Shown here: piece after piece, positions 9,292 to 17,695 of the stretch
How the letters are laid out: every line of letters starts with the position of its first letter
Position numbering within the stretch: the first letter of the stretch is position 1
Source: Rhizobium sp. BK602
GTDB lineage: Bacteria; Pseudomonadota; Alphaproteobacteria; Rhizobiales; Rhizobiaceae
Assembly (NCBI RefSeq): GCF_014195095.1
Contig: NZ_JACIBC010000003.1
Span: 62,001-126,000 of the forward strand
Direction of reading: 5' to 3'
Length of the DNA: 64,000 bases
Translations under genes and position numbers: made by a program
The notes under the pieces: generated by a model
Seen by the model: the letters and a program-made list of their open reading frames with translations, nothing else
The model's database searches: none
Told to the model about the DNA's origin: nothing

Positions 9292-10491
9292 TCAGCTGGC
9301 TTGCGCGCGACCGCTCATTGCCAGCCGCAGCGGGATGCGCGTTGCCGCCACCGCAGGCAAGGCACCGCCGACGGCGCCGATCACCAACGACAGCCAGACC
9401 GCCTTCATGACAAGTGGAAGAGACAGGGCGAGCTGAAAGCCGATCCTGGTGCGGTCCTGGCTCATCGTGGATGCGGCCCAACCATCGAGCACGAGGTAGG
9501 AGAAGGCGATGCCGAGGGCACAGCCGAGGCAGGTGAGGGCCATTGCCTCGATCCACGTACCGGCAAAGGCCGCGCGCCGGCTGAACCCGATCGCCCGGAC
9601 GGTGGCGATCTCGGTGCTGCGGTCGGATACGGAGCTGAACATGGTGGTCATGGCGCCGATGACGGCGCCGACGGCCATGGTGATCGCCAGCGGCCAGCCG
9701 AGAAGCAGGACCAGCCTCGACGTATGTTCGGCGAGTCCCGCGAAATAATCCTGTTCCGAGCGCAAGGTGAGCCCGATCTGCGGCATGCCTGCCGCCAGGG
9801 CCTGCAGCGCCGGCAGGGCTTCCGGCGTCGCAAGCTTGAGCCGGACGCTCTGGATGAGATTGGGCCGGTTGAACAGGGTCCGCACCACCTCGATATCCGC
9901 CAGCATCTCCGATTCGAAGACCGATCCGCCGGCATCGAAGATGCCGACGACGGTCCATTTCGATGTGCCGAGAGCGAGCTGCTTGCCGATCTCCAGCCCC
10001 TCATAATCGAGGCTCAGCCGGCGGCCGACGACGATTTCGGCTGCGCCGGGATGGAACATCCGGCCTTGCGTGATGCGCATGTCCAGGCGCACGGCGAGGC
10101 CGAATGGACCGATGCCGCGCAGCGACAGTGTCGAGAGCATGCCGTTGCCCTTCTCCGCGACCTCGACCGGCATGACCATCTCCGGCGATATCACCCGGGC
10201 GCCCGTCCGATCGATTGCAATAGCGGCGGCGCCGTCGAGGAAATGGAGCTGGGAGGGCTCGATCCGGCTGGTAAGCTCGGTTGCAGCTCCTTTGCCGAGG
10301 CCGATGGCAATGTCCCTCGAACCGGCCTGCAGGGATGTCCGGAATCCGTTGGACATCGCCAGGAAGCCGAGAAGGACGATGACGACCATCGCCACGGAAA
10401 GCACCAGGGAAAGCGAGATCCACAGTCGCCGGCGGATCGATTTCAGATTGGAGAGGGTCAGAGCGAGGGACTGACGCAGGATCGTGCTCAT
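9292..10491 (-). CDS. FtsX/MacB-type ABC permease (second permease of exporter operon)
   Basis: The 399-residue protein has one membrane helix near the N-terminus (about 24-46, LWISLSLVLSVAMVVIVLLGF), a large periplasmic domain of about 220 residues, and three helices in the C-terminal third including LLGWPLAITMAVGAVIGAMTTMF. That topology with the ATEIATVRAIGF-like block (TEIATVRAIGFSRRAAF) defines the FtsX domain of MacB/LolC-type mechanotransmission exporters. It is last in a tight four-gene operon, 3 bases after the other permease, with which it probably forms a heterodimer. Confidence 0.88.
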   Translation of the reverse strand: MSTILRQSLALTLSNLKSIRRRLWISLSLVLSVAMVVIVLLGFLAMSNGFRTSLQAGSRDIAIGLGKGAATELTSRIEPSQLHFLDGAAAIAIDRTGARVISPEMVMPVEVAEKGNGMLSTLSLRGIGPFGLAVRLDMRITQGRMFHPGAAEIVVGRRLSLDYEGLEIGKQLALGTSKWTVVGIFDAGGSVFESEMLADIEVVRTLFNRPNLIQSVRLKLATPEALPALQALAAGMPQIGLTLRSEQDYFAGLAEHTSRLVLLLGWPLAITMAVGAVIGAMTTMFSSVSDRSTEIATVRAIGFSRRAAFAGTWIEAMALTCLGCALGIAFSYLVLDGWAASTMSQDRTRIGFQLALSLPLVMKAVWLSLVIGAVGGALPAVAATRIPLRLAMSGRAQAS

Positions 10492-10494
10492 ATC

Positions 10495-11646
10495 TTATCT
10501 TTCTCTCAAAACGGCACTTGGCGGGATGCGCATGGCGTTGAATGCCGGTGCTGCACCCGTTGCCAAGGCCAGCAGGGCGGCGAGGGCGACGGCTTCGACA
10601 ATGACCTGGGGCGTCAGCATCAGGTCGGGCACGATGGTGCGAAGCGGTTCGCGCAGCATCGAGATCGCCGTGTAGGCGAACCCGAGAGCGAGGCAGAGGC
10701 CGGCGGCAAACAGGGCGAAGGTCTCCAGCAGCACCGCGCCGAGAATCGAGCGCCGCGAAAAGCCGAGCACCTTCAGCACGCCGATCTCCCTTGTTCGCTC
10801 GCGAATGGCGAAGAACATGGTGTTGGCGACGATCATCAGGATGGTAACGAAGGCAACGCCGACCACCAGGCGCACGATGGTCGCGACATCGGCGAACTGC
10901 GCGACGAAGGCTCGCATGAATTCGGTCTCGGTCCGCGTCCGGGTCTCGAAGGCGGAATTGGCGAAGAGCCCATCGACCGCTCCGATGACATCGTCGGCGC
11001 GGACATCCTTCTTTGGCACGATGCCGAAGGCGCTCACCGTGTCGCGATCGGCGTCGCGATCGGCGTCGATGTAATCATAGCGCGCCATGACGAAATGCGT
11101 GTCGGCGGACTGCTTGCCGTCCAATATGCCGACGATCTCGAATTCGAAGTCCGAACCGCCGCCCGCCTTGATAAAATTCGACGCATGCAGCGTGATCGTT
11201 TGACCGGTCGCCCAGCCTTCCTGGGCGGCGATGCTGCGGCCGACGATGGCGCCGTTGCGCAGTTCACCGAAGCGGGCGAGGGCGGTGGCGGGGATGTCGT
11301 ATTGATCGTCGATGAAGGCGGCGAAAGTCTGCGGCTCCACGGCCGTCAAGCCGAGGAAGTTCGTCGGGTCTCGGTAAGTCGCGCGGCTGCGCGCCATGTA
11401 GGTTGCAGCAGCTATGCCGGGCAGAGCCTGGATCTTGTCGTAGTAGCTGATCGGCAGGGGGAGTGCGTCGCCGACCTTGTTGGTGACGATTAGCCGCTCC
11501 GAGACCACGGCGCCGCCGAGGAAGCCGCGTTCGAAGCTCGTGAGTACAAGCTGGATGGAAAAGGCGATGGCGATGCTGGCGATCAGGAGCAGGCTGCGCA
11601 CCGGTTTGCGTGCGATGGTCCGTTTGAGGAGAGTGAAGCGGTTCAT
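10495..11646 (-). CDS. FtsX/MacB-type ABC permease (first permease)
   Basis: The 383-residue protein begins at the ATG ending at 11646 (MNRFTLLKRTIARK). It has an N-terminal helix (LLLIASIAIAFSIQLVLTSF), a periplasmic domain, and three C-terminal helices with the FtsX signature REIGVLKVLGFSRRSILGAV. It starts 4 bases after the ATPase gene ends. Codons around 11041-11064 carry a perfect 12-bp tandem duplication that repeats Asp-Ala-Asp-Arg in the periplasmic domain. With the ATPase, the other permease and the HlyD adaptor it would form a MacAB/LolCDE-like complex moving a substrate across or out of the envelope. Confidence 0.88.
   Translation of the reverse strand: MNRFTLLKRTIARKPVRSLLLIASIAIAFSIQLVLTSFERGFLGGAVVSERLIVTNKVGDALPLPISYYDKIQALPGIAAATYMARSRATYRDPTNFLGLTAVEPQTFAAFIDDQYDIPATALARFGELRNGAIVGRSIAAQEGWATGQTITLHASNFIKAGGGSDFEFEIVGILDGKQSADTHFVMARYDYIDADRDADRDTVSAFGIVPKKDVRADDVIGAVDGLFANSAFETRTRTETEFMRAFVAQFADVATIVRLVVGVAFVTILMIVANTMFFAIRERTREIGVLKVLGFSRRSILGAVLLETFALFAAGLCLALGFAYTAISMLREPLRTIVPDLMLTPQVIVEAVALAALLALATGAAPAFNAMRIPPSAVLRER
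11041..11064. repeat. 12-bp perfect tandem duplication inside the first permease gene
   Basis: GTCGCGATCGGC occurs twice head to tail. Being a multiple of three it keeps frame and adds one extra Asp-Ala-Asp-Arg unit (YDYIDADRDADRD) in the periplasmic domain. It is probably a slippage product. Confidence 0.8.
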
Positions 11647-11650
11647 GGGC

Positions 11651-12358
11651 TTACGCAGCCTCCCGTTCAACGAATTTGCCCTTGTCCAGCCGCAGGATAC
11701 GCTTGGCGGAACGCGCGGCGCGGTCGTCATGCGTGACCATGATGATGGTCTTGCCGAGGTCCGCGTTGAGGATGCGCAGCATGGCGAGTACGTCCTCGGC
11801 GGAGTCTCGATCGAGATCGCCTGTGGGTTCGTCGCAGAGGAGCAGTTTCGGATCGCTTGCCAGCGCCCTTGCAATCCCGATGCGCTGTTGCTGTCCGCCA
11901 GAAAGTTCGGAGGGCAGGTGCTTGCGTCGGTCGGCAAGGCCGACGAGCGACAGGATCGTTTCGACCCGTTCGCGACGCTGGCGGGCGGTGAGCTTCGTCA
12001 GAAGCAGGGGAAGCTCGACATTCTGTTCGGCCGTCAGCATCGGCATCAGATTGTAGAACTGGAACACGAAGCCGACATTGGCGCCGCGCCATTTCGCGAG
12101 CGCGCTTTCGCTCATATGGCTGATGCGTGCATGCCCGAAGCCGATATCGCCACCATCGGGACGGTCGATGCCGCCGATGAGATTCAGCAGCGTCGATTTA
12201 CCGGAGCCGGAAGGGCCGATGATCGCGACGAAATCGCCGGCATCGATGCTCATGTTCAGTTCGGAGAAGATCGTCACGACATTGCTGCCGATCCGGTAGT
12301 TCTTGCGCAGATCGCGGATCGAAATGCCGTCGTCTTGCATGGGTGTTTCACTGTCCAT
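11651..12358 (-). CDS. ABC exporter ATPase, MacB/LolD type
   Basis: The 235-residue ATPase has Walker A GPSGSGKS, the Q-loop in VFQFYNLMPMLTA, signature LSGGQQQRIGIARALA, Walker B LLLCDEPTGDLD and the switch His in MVTHDDRAA. The Walker B extension EPTGDLD and the overall length are those of LolD/MacB ATPases, which power transport from the periplasm side. The start is the ATG ending at 12358, preceded by AAAGGAGCGACAG; ATG 12340 is an alternative. The gene overlaps the end of the HlyD gene by 11 bases. Confidence 0.95.
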   Translation of the reverse strand: MDSETPMQDDGISIRDLRKNYRIGSNVVTIFSELNMSIDAGDFVAIIGPSGSGKSTLLNLIGGIDRPDGGDIGFGHARISHMSESALAKWRGANVGFVFQFYNLMPMLTAEQNVELPLLLTKLTARQRRERVETILSLVGLADRRKHLPSELSGGQQQRIGIARALASDPKLLLCDEPTGDLDRDSAEDVLAMLRILNADLGKTIIMVTHDDRAARSAKRILRLDKGKFVEREAA

Positions 12359-13439
12359 CTGTCGCTCCTTTTTCGTTTGTGCTCGTTTCGAGATCGGCGG
12401 TGTTGAGAGTGACTTTCGCCGCCATGTTCGGGAGTAGGCCCGTAGGGGGTGCCGTGAATTCAAGCCGGGCGGTCACTGTGCCTTTCTGCAGCGATGCCGC
12501 CGGCACGATCGTGCGTACCCGCATCCTCAAGGGCCGGTCGGGGAAAGCATCGAGCACGGCTGTTGCCGTCTGACCGGGCTTGATCCGTACGGCATTGGAT
12601 TGTGCGACATCGACGTCGATCACCAGGGAGGCCGGGTCGAGAAGGATTGCGATCCCGTCGCGTGGTCCGCCGCCGTCCGTGCCAGAGGCAACCATATCTC
12701 CGAGGCCGACCAGCCGGTTGACGACGATGCCGTCGAAGGGTGCGACAATCCGGTGGAGAGCCATGTTTCTCTCCTGCGTCGCCACCTGCAGGCGGGCGGT
12801 TTCGGCCGATTGGCGGGCGACATCGAGATCGCTGGTCAGCTGCAGAACGGCGAGGTTGTCGCTGTCGAGGCTGCTGACCGATGCCGCGCCGCGTTCGGAA
12901 AGCAGCCGCGTGCGCTCCAGGGTCTTGCGGGCTTGCGCGAGAGATACCTCTCCGCGGCGCACGGATGCCTCTGCACCCATCGCCTGCGACCGGGCAATCC
13001 TGAGTTCGATCTCGTCCGTCGTCGTATCCAGGCCTGCAATCAGCTGTCCGGCGATGAAACGGTCGCCGACATCCAGCGGCAGCTCGCTCACCTTGCCGCC
13101 GATCTCCGGCCTGAGCGTGATCATCCTTTCGGCGATGACATAGCCGGAACCGATCACGGTTCGGTTTGCCGTGGGTGCGGGAGCGAGGTCGCGTGGCATC
13201 GATGCGGTTGCCGGCGCTGCCTGTGGCACCGAAGCGACATGCTCGGCCGTATCCTTCGAAAGCCCGTTGATGATCATGGGCGACGTATAGGCGGCCAGAG
13301 CGGATCCCACGGCCACGACCGCCAGCATCGTCCGGCGCCGGGGAAGGCGATGGGCTGCCAAAGGTGCGGCCGGCGGTATTTCGTTGCGCTCGATCGACAG
13401 TGAGCGAAGCCGGTTCGCGATAGTCGCTTCTGCATTCAT
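12348..13439 (-). CDS. HlyD/MacA-type periplasmic adaptor protein
   Basis: The 363-residue adaptor has a short cytoplasmic head, one membrane anchor (about 37-57, TMLAVVAVGSALAAYTSPM), a lipoyl-like half (GSGYVIAERMITLRPEIGGKV is split by family halves GSGYVIAE and GGKVSELPLDVGDRF), a coiled-coil hairpin with EIELRIARSQA to VATQERNM, the second lipoyl half (IVAPFDGIVVNR) and a beta-barrel domain (PGQTATAVLDAFPDR). This is the classical membrane fusion protein layout. It is first in the operon adaptor-ATPase-permease-permease and faces the AraC regulator. No outer-membrane channel gene is in the operon. Confidence 0.92.
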   Translation of the reverse strand: MNAEATIANRLRSLSIERNEIPPAAPLAAHRLPRRRTMLAVVAVGSALAAYTSPMIINGLSKDTAEHVASVPQAAPATASMPRDLAPAPTANRTVIGSGYVIAERMITLRPEIGGKVSELPLDVGDRFIAGQLIAGLDTTTDEIELRIARSQAMGAEASVRRGEVSLAQARKTLERTRLLSERGAASVSSLDSDNLAVLQLTSDLDVARQSAETARLQVATQERNMALHRIVAPFDGIVVNRLVGLGDMVASGTDGGGPRDGIAILLDPASLVIDVDVAQSNAVRIKPGQTATAVLDAFPDRPLRMRVRTIVPAASLQKGTVTARLEFTAPPTGLLPNMAAKVTLNTADLETSTNEKGATDGQ

Positions 13440-13498
13440 GGCTGGTCTCCAGGCGTTGACGGCGTGATTTTCCGCCGCCGGGGCGCCCGGTGCGACCT

Positions 13499-13538
13499 GG
13501 ATCGCGATTTAGGACGTCCCGGATCGCGATCTGGATCG
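13499..13538. promoter_or_regulatory. direct repeats, candidate AraC-type operator
   Basis: GGATCGCGAT occurs at 13499-13508 and again at 13521-13530, both in the same orientation and 22 bases apart, followed by a partial third copy GGATCG at 13533-13538. Directly repeated half-sites spaced by two helical turns are how AraC-family proteins bind DNA. The site lies between the exporter operon and the AraC-type gene. Confidence 0.6.
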
Positions 13539-13596
13539 CCGGATGCCGCGAGTCAGGCCATAGTGACGGCGGATATGACCGTTCAAGGAAGGTTCC

Positions 13597-14622
13597 ATGC
13601 TGTTCGTGCCATTGCCGTTCGTCGTTGCGCTGCTGCTTCTGCTGTTATTTGCGGTCGTGGCGCGGCGCGATGATGAATTGGCGGCGAACCGGCCCTTCCT
13701 TGCCCTGCTTCTGCTGTGCGCGGTGCAATCGGTTCTCGTCGGCCTGCGCCTGGGGTATGGCCTGCAGTGGTTCGGTTATGTCGCGCTCGTCATTCCGACG
13801 GTCATGCCGCCATTGATCTATGCCGGCGTACGCAAGCTGGGCGCGGATACGCCGAGACGAGGCCCCGCGCTCGTTGCTTTCTACAGCTTTCCCGCCATCG
13901 TCATCGCGGTGCTGGCCTTCGCCTGGCGGGAGGCCATCGATATCGCGATGATCCTTATTCAGATCACCTATGCCCTGGCCCTGCTATGGCTCTTGCGCGC
14001 CGGTCCCGACATATTGCGCCTGGCGCCTTTCGAAGCGGCGCAACCGGCTCATCGCGCGGTGGTCTTCGCCGCTGCCGCCCTATGCTTCTCGGCCGTGATC
14101 GATGCTGCCGTGCTGTTTGATTTCGGGTGGAATCGCGGCACGCATGTCGGCCTGATCGTCAGCGTCGCCAATGTCGTCGGCCTATTCGTACTCGGCACGG
14201 CCGCGGCCGCCGCCAGCCGCAATTCGGCGGCCGGCGAGATGGCGGAGATGCCGCCTGCGATCGATACGGCCGAAGACAGGGATACGGCTGCGAGGATTCA
14301 TGAGCTGATGCAGGAAAAGAGGCTGTACCGGGATGTCAATCTCACCCTCGAGCGTCTGGCTCGCAAGGCCGCCATCCCGTCACGCCGCATCTCGGCGGCC
14401 ATCAACCGGACCACGGCCAAGAACGTCTCGCAATATGTCAACGACTACAGGATTGCCGAAGCCTGCCGCCTGCTTGCCGAAACGGATCTGTCGGTCACCG
14501 AGATCATGCTCGAATCCGGCTTCCAGACCAAATCCAACTTCAACCGCGAATTCCGCCGCGTCACCGATATGACGCCGGTCGCCTGGCGGGAAAAATGCGC
14601 CTATTCCGCAAATTCCGTGTAG
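13597..14622 (+). CDS. membrane-anchored AraC-family regulator
   Basis: The 341-residue protein has a hydrophobic N-terminal half (about 1-205) with roughly six or seven membrane helices, such as FVVALLLLLLFAVVA and LVAFYSFPAIVIAVLAFAW, then a linker and a C-terminal AraC DNA-binding domain (about 235-335). The two helix-turn-helix units are visible as LTLERLARKAAIPSRRISAAI and LSVTEIMLESGFQTKSNFNREF followed by the conserved MTPVAWR. It would sense a signal at or in the inner membrane and act on DNA directly, here most likely on the divergent exporter operon through the direct repeats between them. This is an inference from position. Confidence 0.88.
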   Translation: MLFVPLPFVVALLLLLLFAVVARRDDELAANRPFLALLLLCAVQSVLVGLRLGYGLQWFGYVALVIPTVMPPLIYAGVRKLGADTPRRGPALVAFYSFPAIVIAVLAFAWREAIDIAMILIQITYALALLWLLRAGPDILRLAPFEAAQPAHRAVVFAAAALCFSAVIDAAVLFDFGWNRGTHVGLIVSVANVVGLFVLGTAAAAASRNSAAGEMAEMPPAIDTAEDRDTAARIHELMQEKRLYRDVNLTLERLARKAAIPSRRISAAINRTTAKNVSQYVNDYRIAEACRLLAETDLSVTEIMLESGFQTKSNFNREFRRVTDMTPVAWREKCAYSANSV

Positions 14623-14691
14623 CACTTGCGCCGGGACTGCTTACTATCCGACGTCGCTCACCCGCCCGTATTCTCACACCCGGACATCTTC

Positions 14692-15834
14692 ATGACCCTT
14701 GCTATTTCCGCCGATGACATCGACCAGACCGCGCTGCTTTCGGAACTGCGGCGCTGGGTGGAGATCGAAACCCATACACCGGACGCCGAGGCCGTGAACC
14801 GGCTGGTCGATCGTGTCGAGGCGTTAGCCAGGGAAGCCGGCCTGGTGACCGAGCGCACTCCCGGAACATTGGGTTTCGGCGATATTCTGGCGGTGCGTTC
14901 CCCACGCCCCGCCGGCAGCAACCAGAAAAGCACGCTCATTCTAGCCCATCTGGACACGGTTCATGCGGCCGGCACGATCAAGAACCAGCTGCCCTGGCGC
15001 CAAGAGGGCGACCGCCTCTATGGGCCTGGCATCTACGATATGAAATCCGGCGCGCTGATGGCGCTGGAGGCGATGAAGCTCGCGGTCAAACACGGCTCGA
15101 AGCTTCCTGTCGATCTGCTGTTCATGCCCGACGAGGAAATGGGCAGCGTCAGCTCCCGCGCGCTGATCGAAGACTACGCCCGCAATGCCGGCTCTGCGCT
15201 GGTGGTCGAGCCGGCCCGCGATGGCGGCAAGATCGTCGTCGCGCGCAAGGGCGTGGCCATGTACGACATCGTCCTGCGCGGCCGCGCCTCCCATGCCGGC
15301 ACCAGACCTCAGGATGGCCGCAGCGCCATCCGCGCCGCGGCAAGGCTGGTGCTGGAACTCGAGGCGCTCAACGATCCCGATCGCGGCGTCACCGTGACGG
15401 TCGGCACGATCCAGGGCGGAACGGGACGCAACACCGTACCGGCCGAATGCCGGATGCAGGTGGATGTGCGCCTGCCGGACGCCGGGGCGGCGACGGAGAT
15501 CCTCGGCAGGATCGAGGCGATGAAGCCGGTCGATCCGGATATTTCCATCGAGATCAGCGGCAGCTTCAACCGGCCGCCATTCGCACAATCGGAAGAGGGC
15601 AAGCGGCTCTTCGACCATACCGCCGGCATCGCCGCCGAACTCGGGATCACGCTGGTCGGCGTCAGCACCGGCGGCGGTTCGGACGGCAATTTTACTGCGG
15701 CACTCGGCGTTCCGACACTCGATGGGCTGGGTGCCGACGGTGCCGGCGCGCATACGTTCGACGAATATATCTATGTCAGCAGCATCGCGCCGCGGACAGC
15801 GCTGCTCGCCAATCTGATGCTGACGCTTGGCTGA
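14692..15834 (+). CDS. M20-family metallopeptidase, glutamate carboxypeptidase-like
   Basis: The 380-residue enzyme has the M20 metal ligands in order: LAHLDTVH (His and the following Asp), GPGIYDMKSG (bridging Asp), PDEEMGS (general base Glu and ligand Glu), a VVEPARDGG block, and the dimerisation domain with GRASHAGTRPQDG. The C-terminal AHTFDEYI supplies the last His. This pattern is closest to carboxypeptidase G2-like enzymes that remove C-terminal glutamate or process N-acyl amino acids. No signal peptide is evident. ATG 14692 is chosen since the family starts about there, although no strong Shine-Dalgarno is seen. It follows the AraC gene by 69 bases and may be cotranscribed. Confidence 0.87.
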   Translation: MTLAISADDIDQTALLSELRRWVEIETHTPDAEAVNRLVDRVEALAREAGLVTERTPGTLGFGDILAVRSPRPAGSNQKSTLILAHLDTVHAAGTIKNQLPWRQEGDRLYGPGIYDMKSGALMALEAMKLAVKHGSKLPVDLLFMPDEEMGSVSSRALIEDYARNAGSALVVEPARDGGKIVVARKGVAMYDIVLRGRASHAGTRPQDGRSAIRAAARLVLELEALNDPDRGVTVTVGTIQGGTGRNTVPAECRMQVDVRLPDAGAATEILGRIEAMKPVDPDISIEISGSFNRPPFAQSEEGKRLFDHTAGIAAELGITLVGVSTGGGSDGNFTAALGVPTLDGLGADGAGAHTFDEYIYVSSIAPRTALLANLMLTLG

Positions 15835-15856
15835 CGAAGGCTTGCTTCGTCCTTTG
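15833..15856 (+). terminator. short hairpin after the M20 gene
   Basis: GACGAAG (15833-15839) pairs with CTTCGTC (15845-15851) around GCTTG and is followed by CTTTG. It overlaps the stop codon and separates the M20 gene from the convergent sugar-transport operon. Confidence 0.45.
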
Positions 15857-15928
15857 TCACGATGAGACGCGATGCCCGGCGCACCAAAGCCCTTGCGGAC
15901 CTGTCTCAGCGTGAGTTCGGCCAGGTCG

Positions 15929-16756
15929 TTAACCCTTCACCGCGCCGGCCGTCATGCCCGCCACGATCTGCCGGTTGAAGAAGATGAAAACGATCAGCGG
16001 AGGGATGGTGACGAGCAGGATGTTCATGAAGAGCAGATTGTACTGGCTCGTATACATGCTCTGGAAGTTATAGAGCGTGAGCTGCACGGTGACGTTCTCC
16101 TTGCCGGGCAGATAGTAGAGCGGATTGGTGAAGTCGTTGAAGATCGCGATCGACTGTACGACGATGTTGGTGACCGTCACCGGCTTCAATAGCGGCAGGA
16201 TGACCCGGAAGAAGATCTGCCATGGCTTGGCACCGTCGATCCGCGCGGCTTCATCGAGGTCGCGCGGGATCGTCGCGATGAAGGAGCGGTAGAGCAGCGT
16301 GGAGAAGGAAAGATTGTAGGCGACCTGGATCAGGATCATGCCGGTGATGGTCTTGAACAGGCCGAGTTCCTGCAGCAGCCCGATGGTCGGTACGACGGCG
16401 GGCGGCATCATCAGCCCCATGAACAGCGCCACCGACGCGACGGCATTCCAGCCCGTCCTGCGCCGCTGCATGATATAGCCGACCATGGCCGACAGCAGGA
16501 TCAGGATCGCGACCGAGACGATGGTGATCAGCGTGGAGTTGAAATAGGCGAGAACGAGCTGATAATCGCGCGCCTTGAACACCGCGACCAGATTGTCCCA
16601 CAGCAGCCATTGTTCCGGCAGGCCGAAATTCAGCCGGGAAGCTTCGGATTTCGATTTTGCCGCCTGCAGCAGGACGAAAACGAAGGGCAGGACGAAGATC
16701 ACCATGGCGACGGCCAGCGAGATCACTCCGACGATATAGGGCCGCATCTTTCTCAT
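15929..16756 (-). CDS. carbohydrate ABC transporter permease (MalG type)
   Basis: The 275-residue protein has about six membrane helices and the inner-membrane EAA loop DEAARIDGAKPWQIFFRVILP, typical of MalG/CUT1 permeases. The start is the ATG ending at 16756 (MRKMRPYIVG), which overlaps the stop of the preceding permease by 4 bases, so translation is coupled. It is the last gene of the rhamnosidase-transporter operon; no ATPase gene follows. Confidence 0.92.
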   Translation of the reverse strand: MRKMRPYIVGVISLAVAMVIFVLPFVFVLLQAAKSKSEASRLNFGLPEQWLLWDNLVAVFKARDYQLVLAYFNSTLITIVSVAILILLSAMVGYIMQRRRTGWNAVASVALFMGLMMPPAVVPTIGLLQELGLFKTITGMILIQVAYNLSFSTLLYRSFIATIPRDLDEAARIDGAKPWQIFFRVILPLLKPVTVTNIVVQSIAIFNDFTNPLYYLPGKENVTVQLTLYNFQSMYTSQYNLLFMNILLVTIPPLIVFIFFNRQIVAGMTAGAVKG

Positions 16757-17631
16757 TCTTCGACCTCGCGCCGGTTGAACCACAGGGTAAGGGGCAGGAT
16801 GATGATGGCAATCAGCGCAAACAGGATGACGTTGCCGGCGGTCGACAGGCCGTAGAAGCCGGCCTGGTACTGCTTGTAGATGACCGAGGCGATGACGTCG
16901 GATGAAAAGCCCGGTCCGCCGCGTGTCATGGCCCAGATGAGATCGAATGACCGGAGCCCGCCAATCAGCGAGAGGGTGACGACGGTGACGGTAGCCGGGC
17001 GCACCAGCGGCAAGGTTATGCACCAGAATTGCTGGAAGCGCGTCGCGCCGTCGATGCGGGCCGCTTCGTAATAATCCGGACTGATCGCGGTTATGCCGGC
17101 GATGAAGATCAGCGTGGCGAGACCGACGCCTTTCCAGAGGTCGACGAGCGCCACGGAAAAGAGCGCCAGTGCCGGATTGGTGAGCCATCCCGGACCGGGG
17201 ATGCCAAGGGTTTCGAGCGCGACATTGATGATGCCCCGCGTCGGATGCATCATCACCGTGAAGGTGATGCCGATGCCGATGGTCGAGACCAGCACGGGAA
17301 AGAAGACAACCGTGCGCAGGAAACCTCGGGCGAAGATATTGCCGGTGAGAAGCACGGCCAGCAGCAGGCCGCAGACCGTCTTCAGCCCCGAGGTCGTGAC
17401 GGCATAGATCAGCGTGTTCACCAGGCCCTGGACGAGGAAGGGTTCGGAAAAGAACTGCCGGAAGTTCTCCAGTCCGATGAATTCCGCCGTCGTAAGATCC
17501 CAGCGCGTCAGGCTGAACCACAGCGACGAGATCGTGGGCACGAGGAACAGCACGCCGTAGATGGCGGCGGCCGGAAGGAAGAACCACAAGGGGTAGGGCG
17601 ATTTATGCGAGCGTCGGCTTGTCTCGGTCAT
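16753..17631 (-). CDS. carbohydrate ABC transporter permease (MalF type)
   Basis: The 292-residue permease begins MTETSRRSHKSPYPLW after an AGGGAG ribosome binding site. It has six membrane helices and the EAA loop YYEAARIDGATRFQQFWCITLP, as in CUT1 MalF-type permeases. It pairs with the next permease to form the transmembrane channel of the sugar importer. Confidence 0.92.
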   Translation of the reverse strand: MTETSRRSHKSPYPLWFFLPAAAIYGVLFLVPTISSLWFSLTRWDLTTAEFIGLENFRQFFSEPFLVQGLVNTLIYAVTTSGLKTVCGLLLAVLLTGNIFARGFLRTVVFFPVLVSTIGIGITFTVMMHPTRGIINVALETLGIPGPGWLTNPALALFSVALVDLWKGVGLATLIFIAGITAISPDYYEAARIDGATRFQQFWCITLPLVRPATVTVVTLSLIGGLRSFDLIWAMTRGGPGFSSDVIASVIYKQYQAGFYGLSTAGNVILFALIAIIILPLTLWFNRREVEE

Positions 17632-17695
17632 GGCTCCCTCTGCGTTCGGGTGAAGCCTCGCCTTCGAAAGGCGAGGCCGGTATTCCCGAAGAGGG

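Noticed and set aside
11041..11090. Tandem repeat considered as the start of a longer repeat array or CRISPR-like element
   Set aside because: Only two 12-bp copies, without spacers, inside a coding frame.
9241..11493. 750-residue frame antisense to the two exporter permeases
   Set aside because: It is very rich in Arg, Gly, Asp and His with no domain, while the opposite strand has clear FtsX-type permeases.
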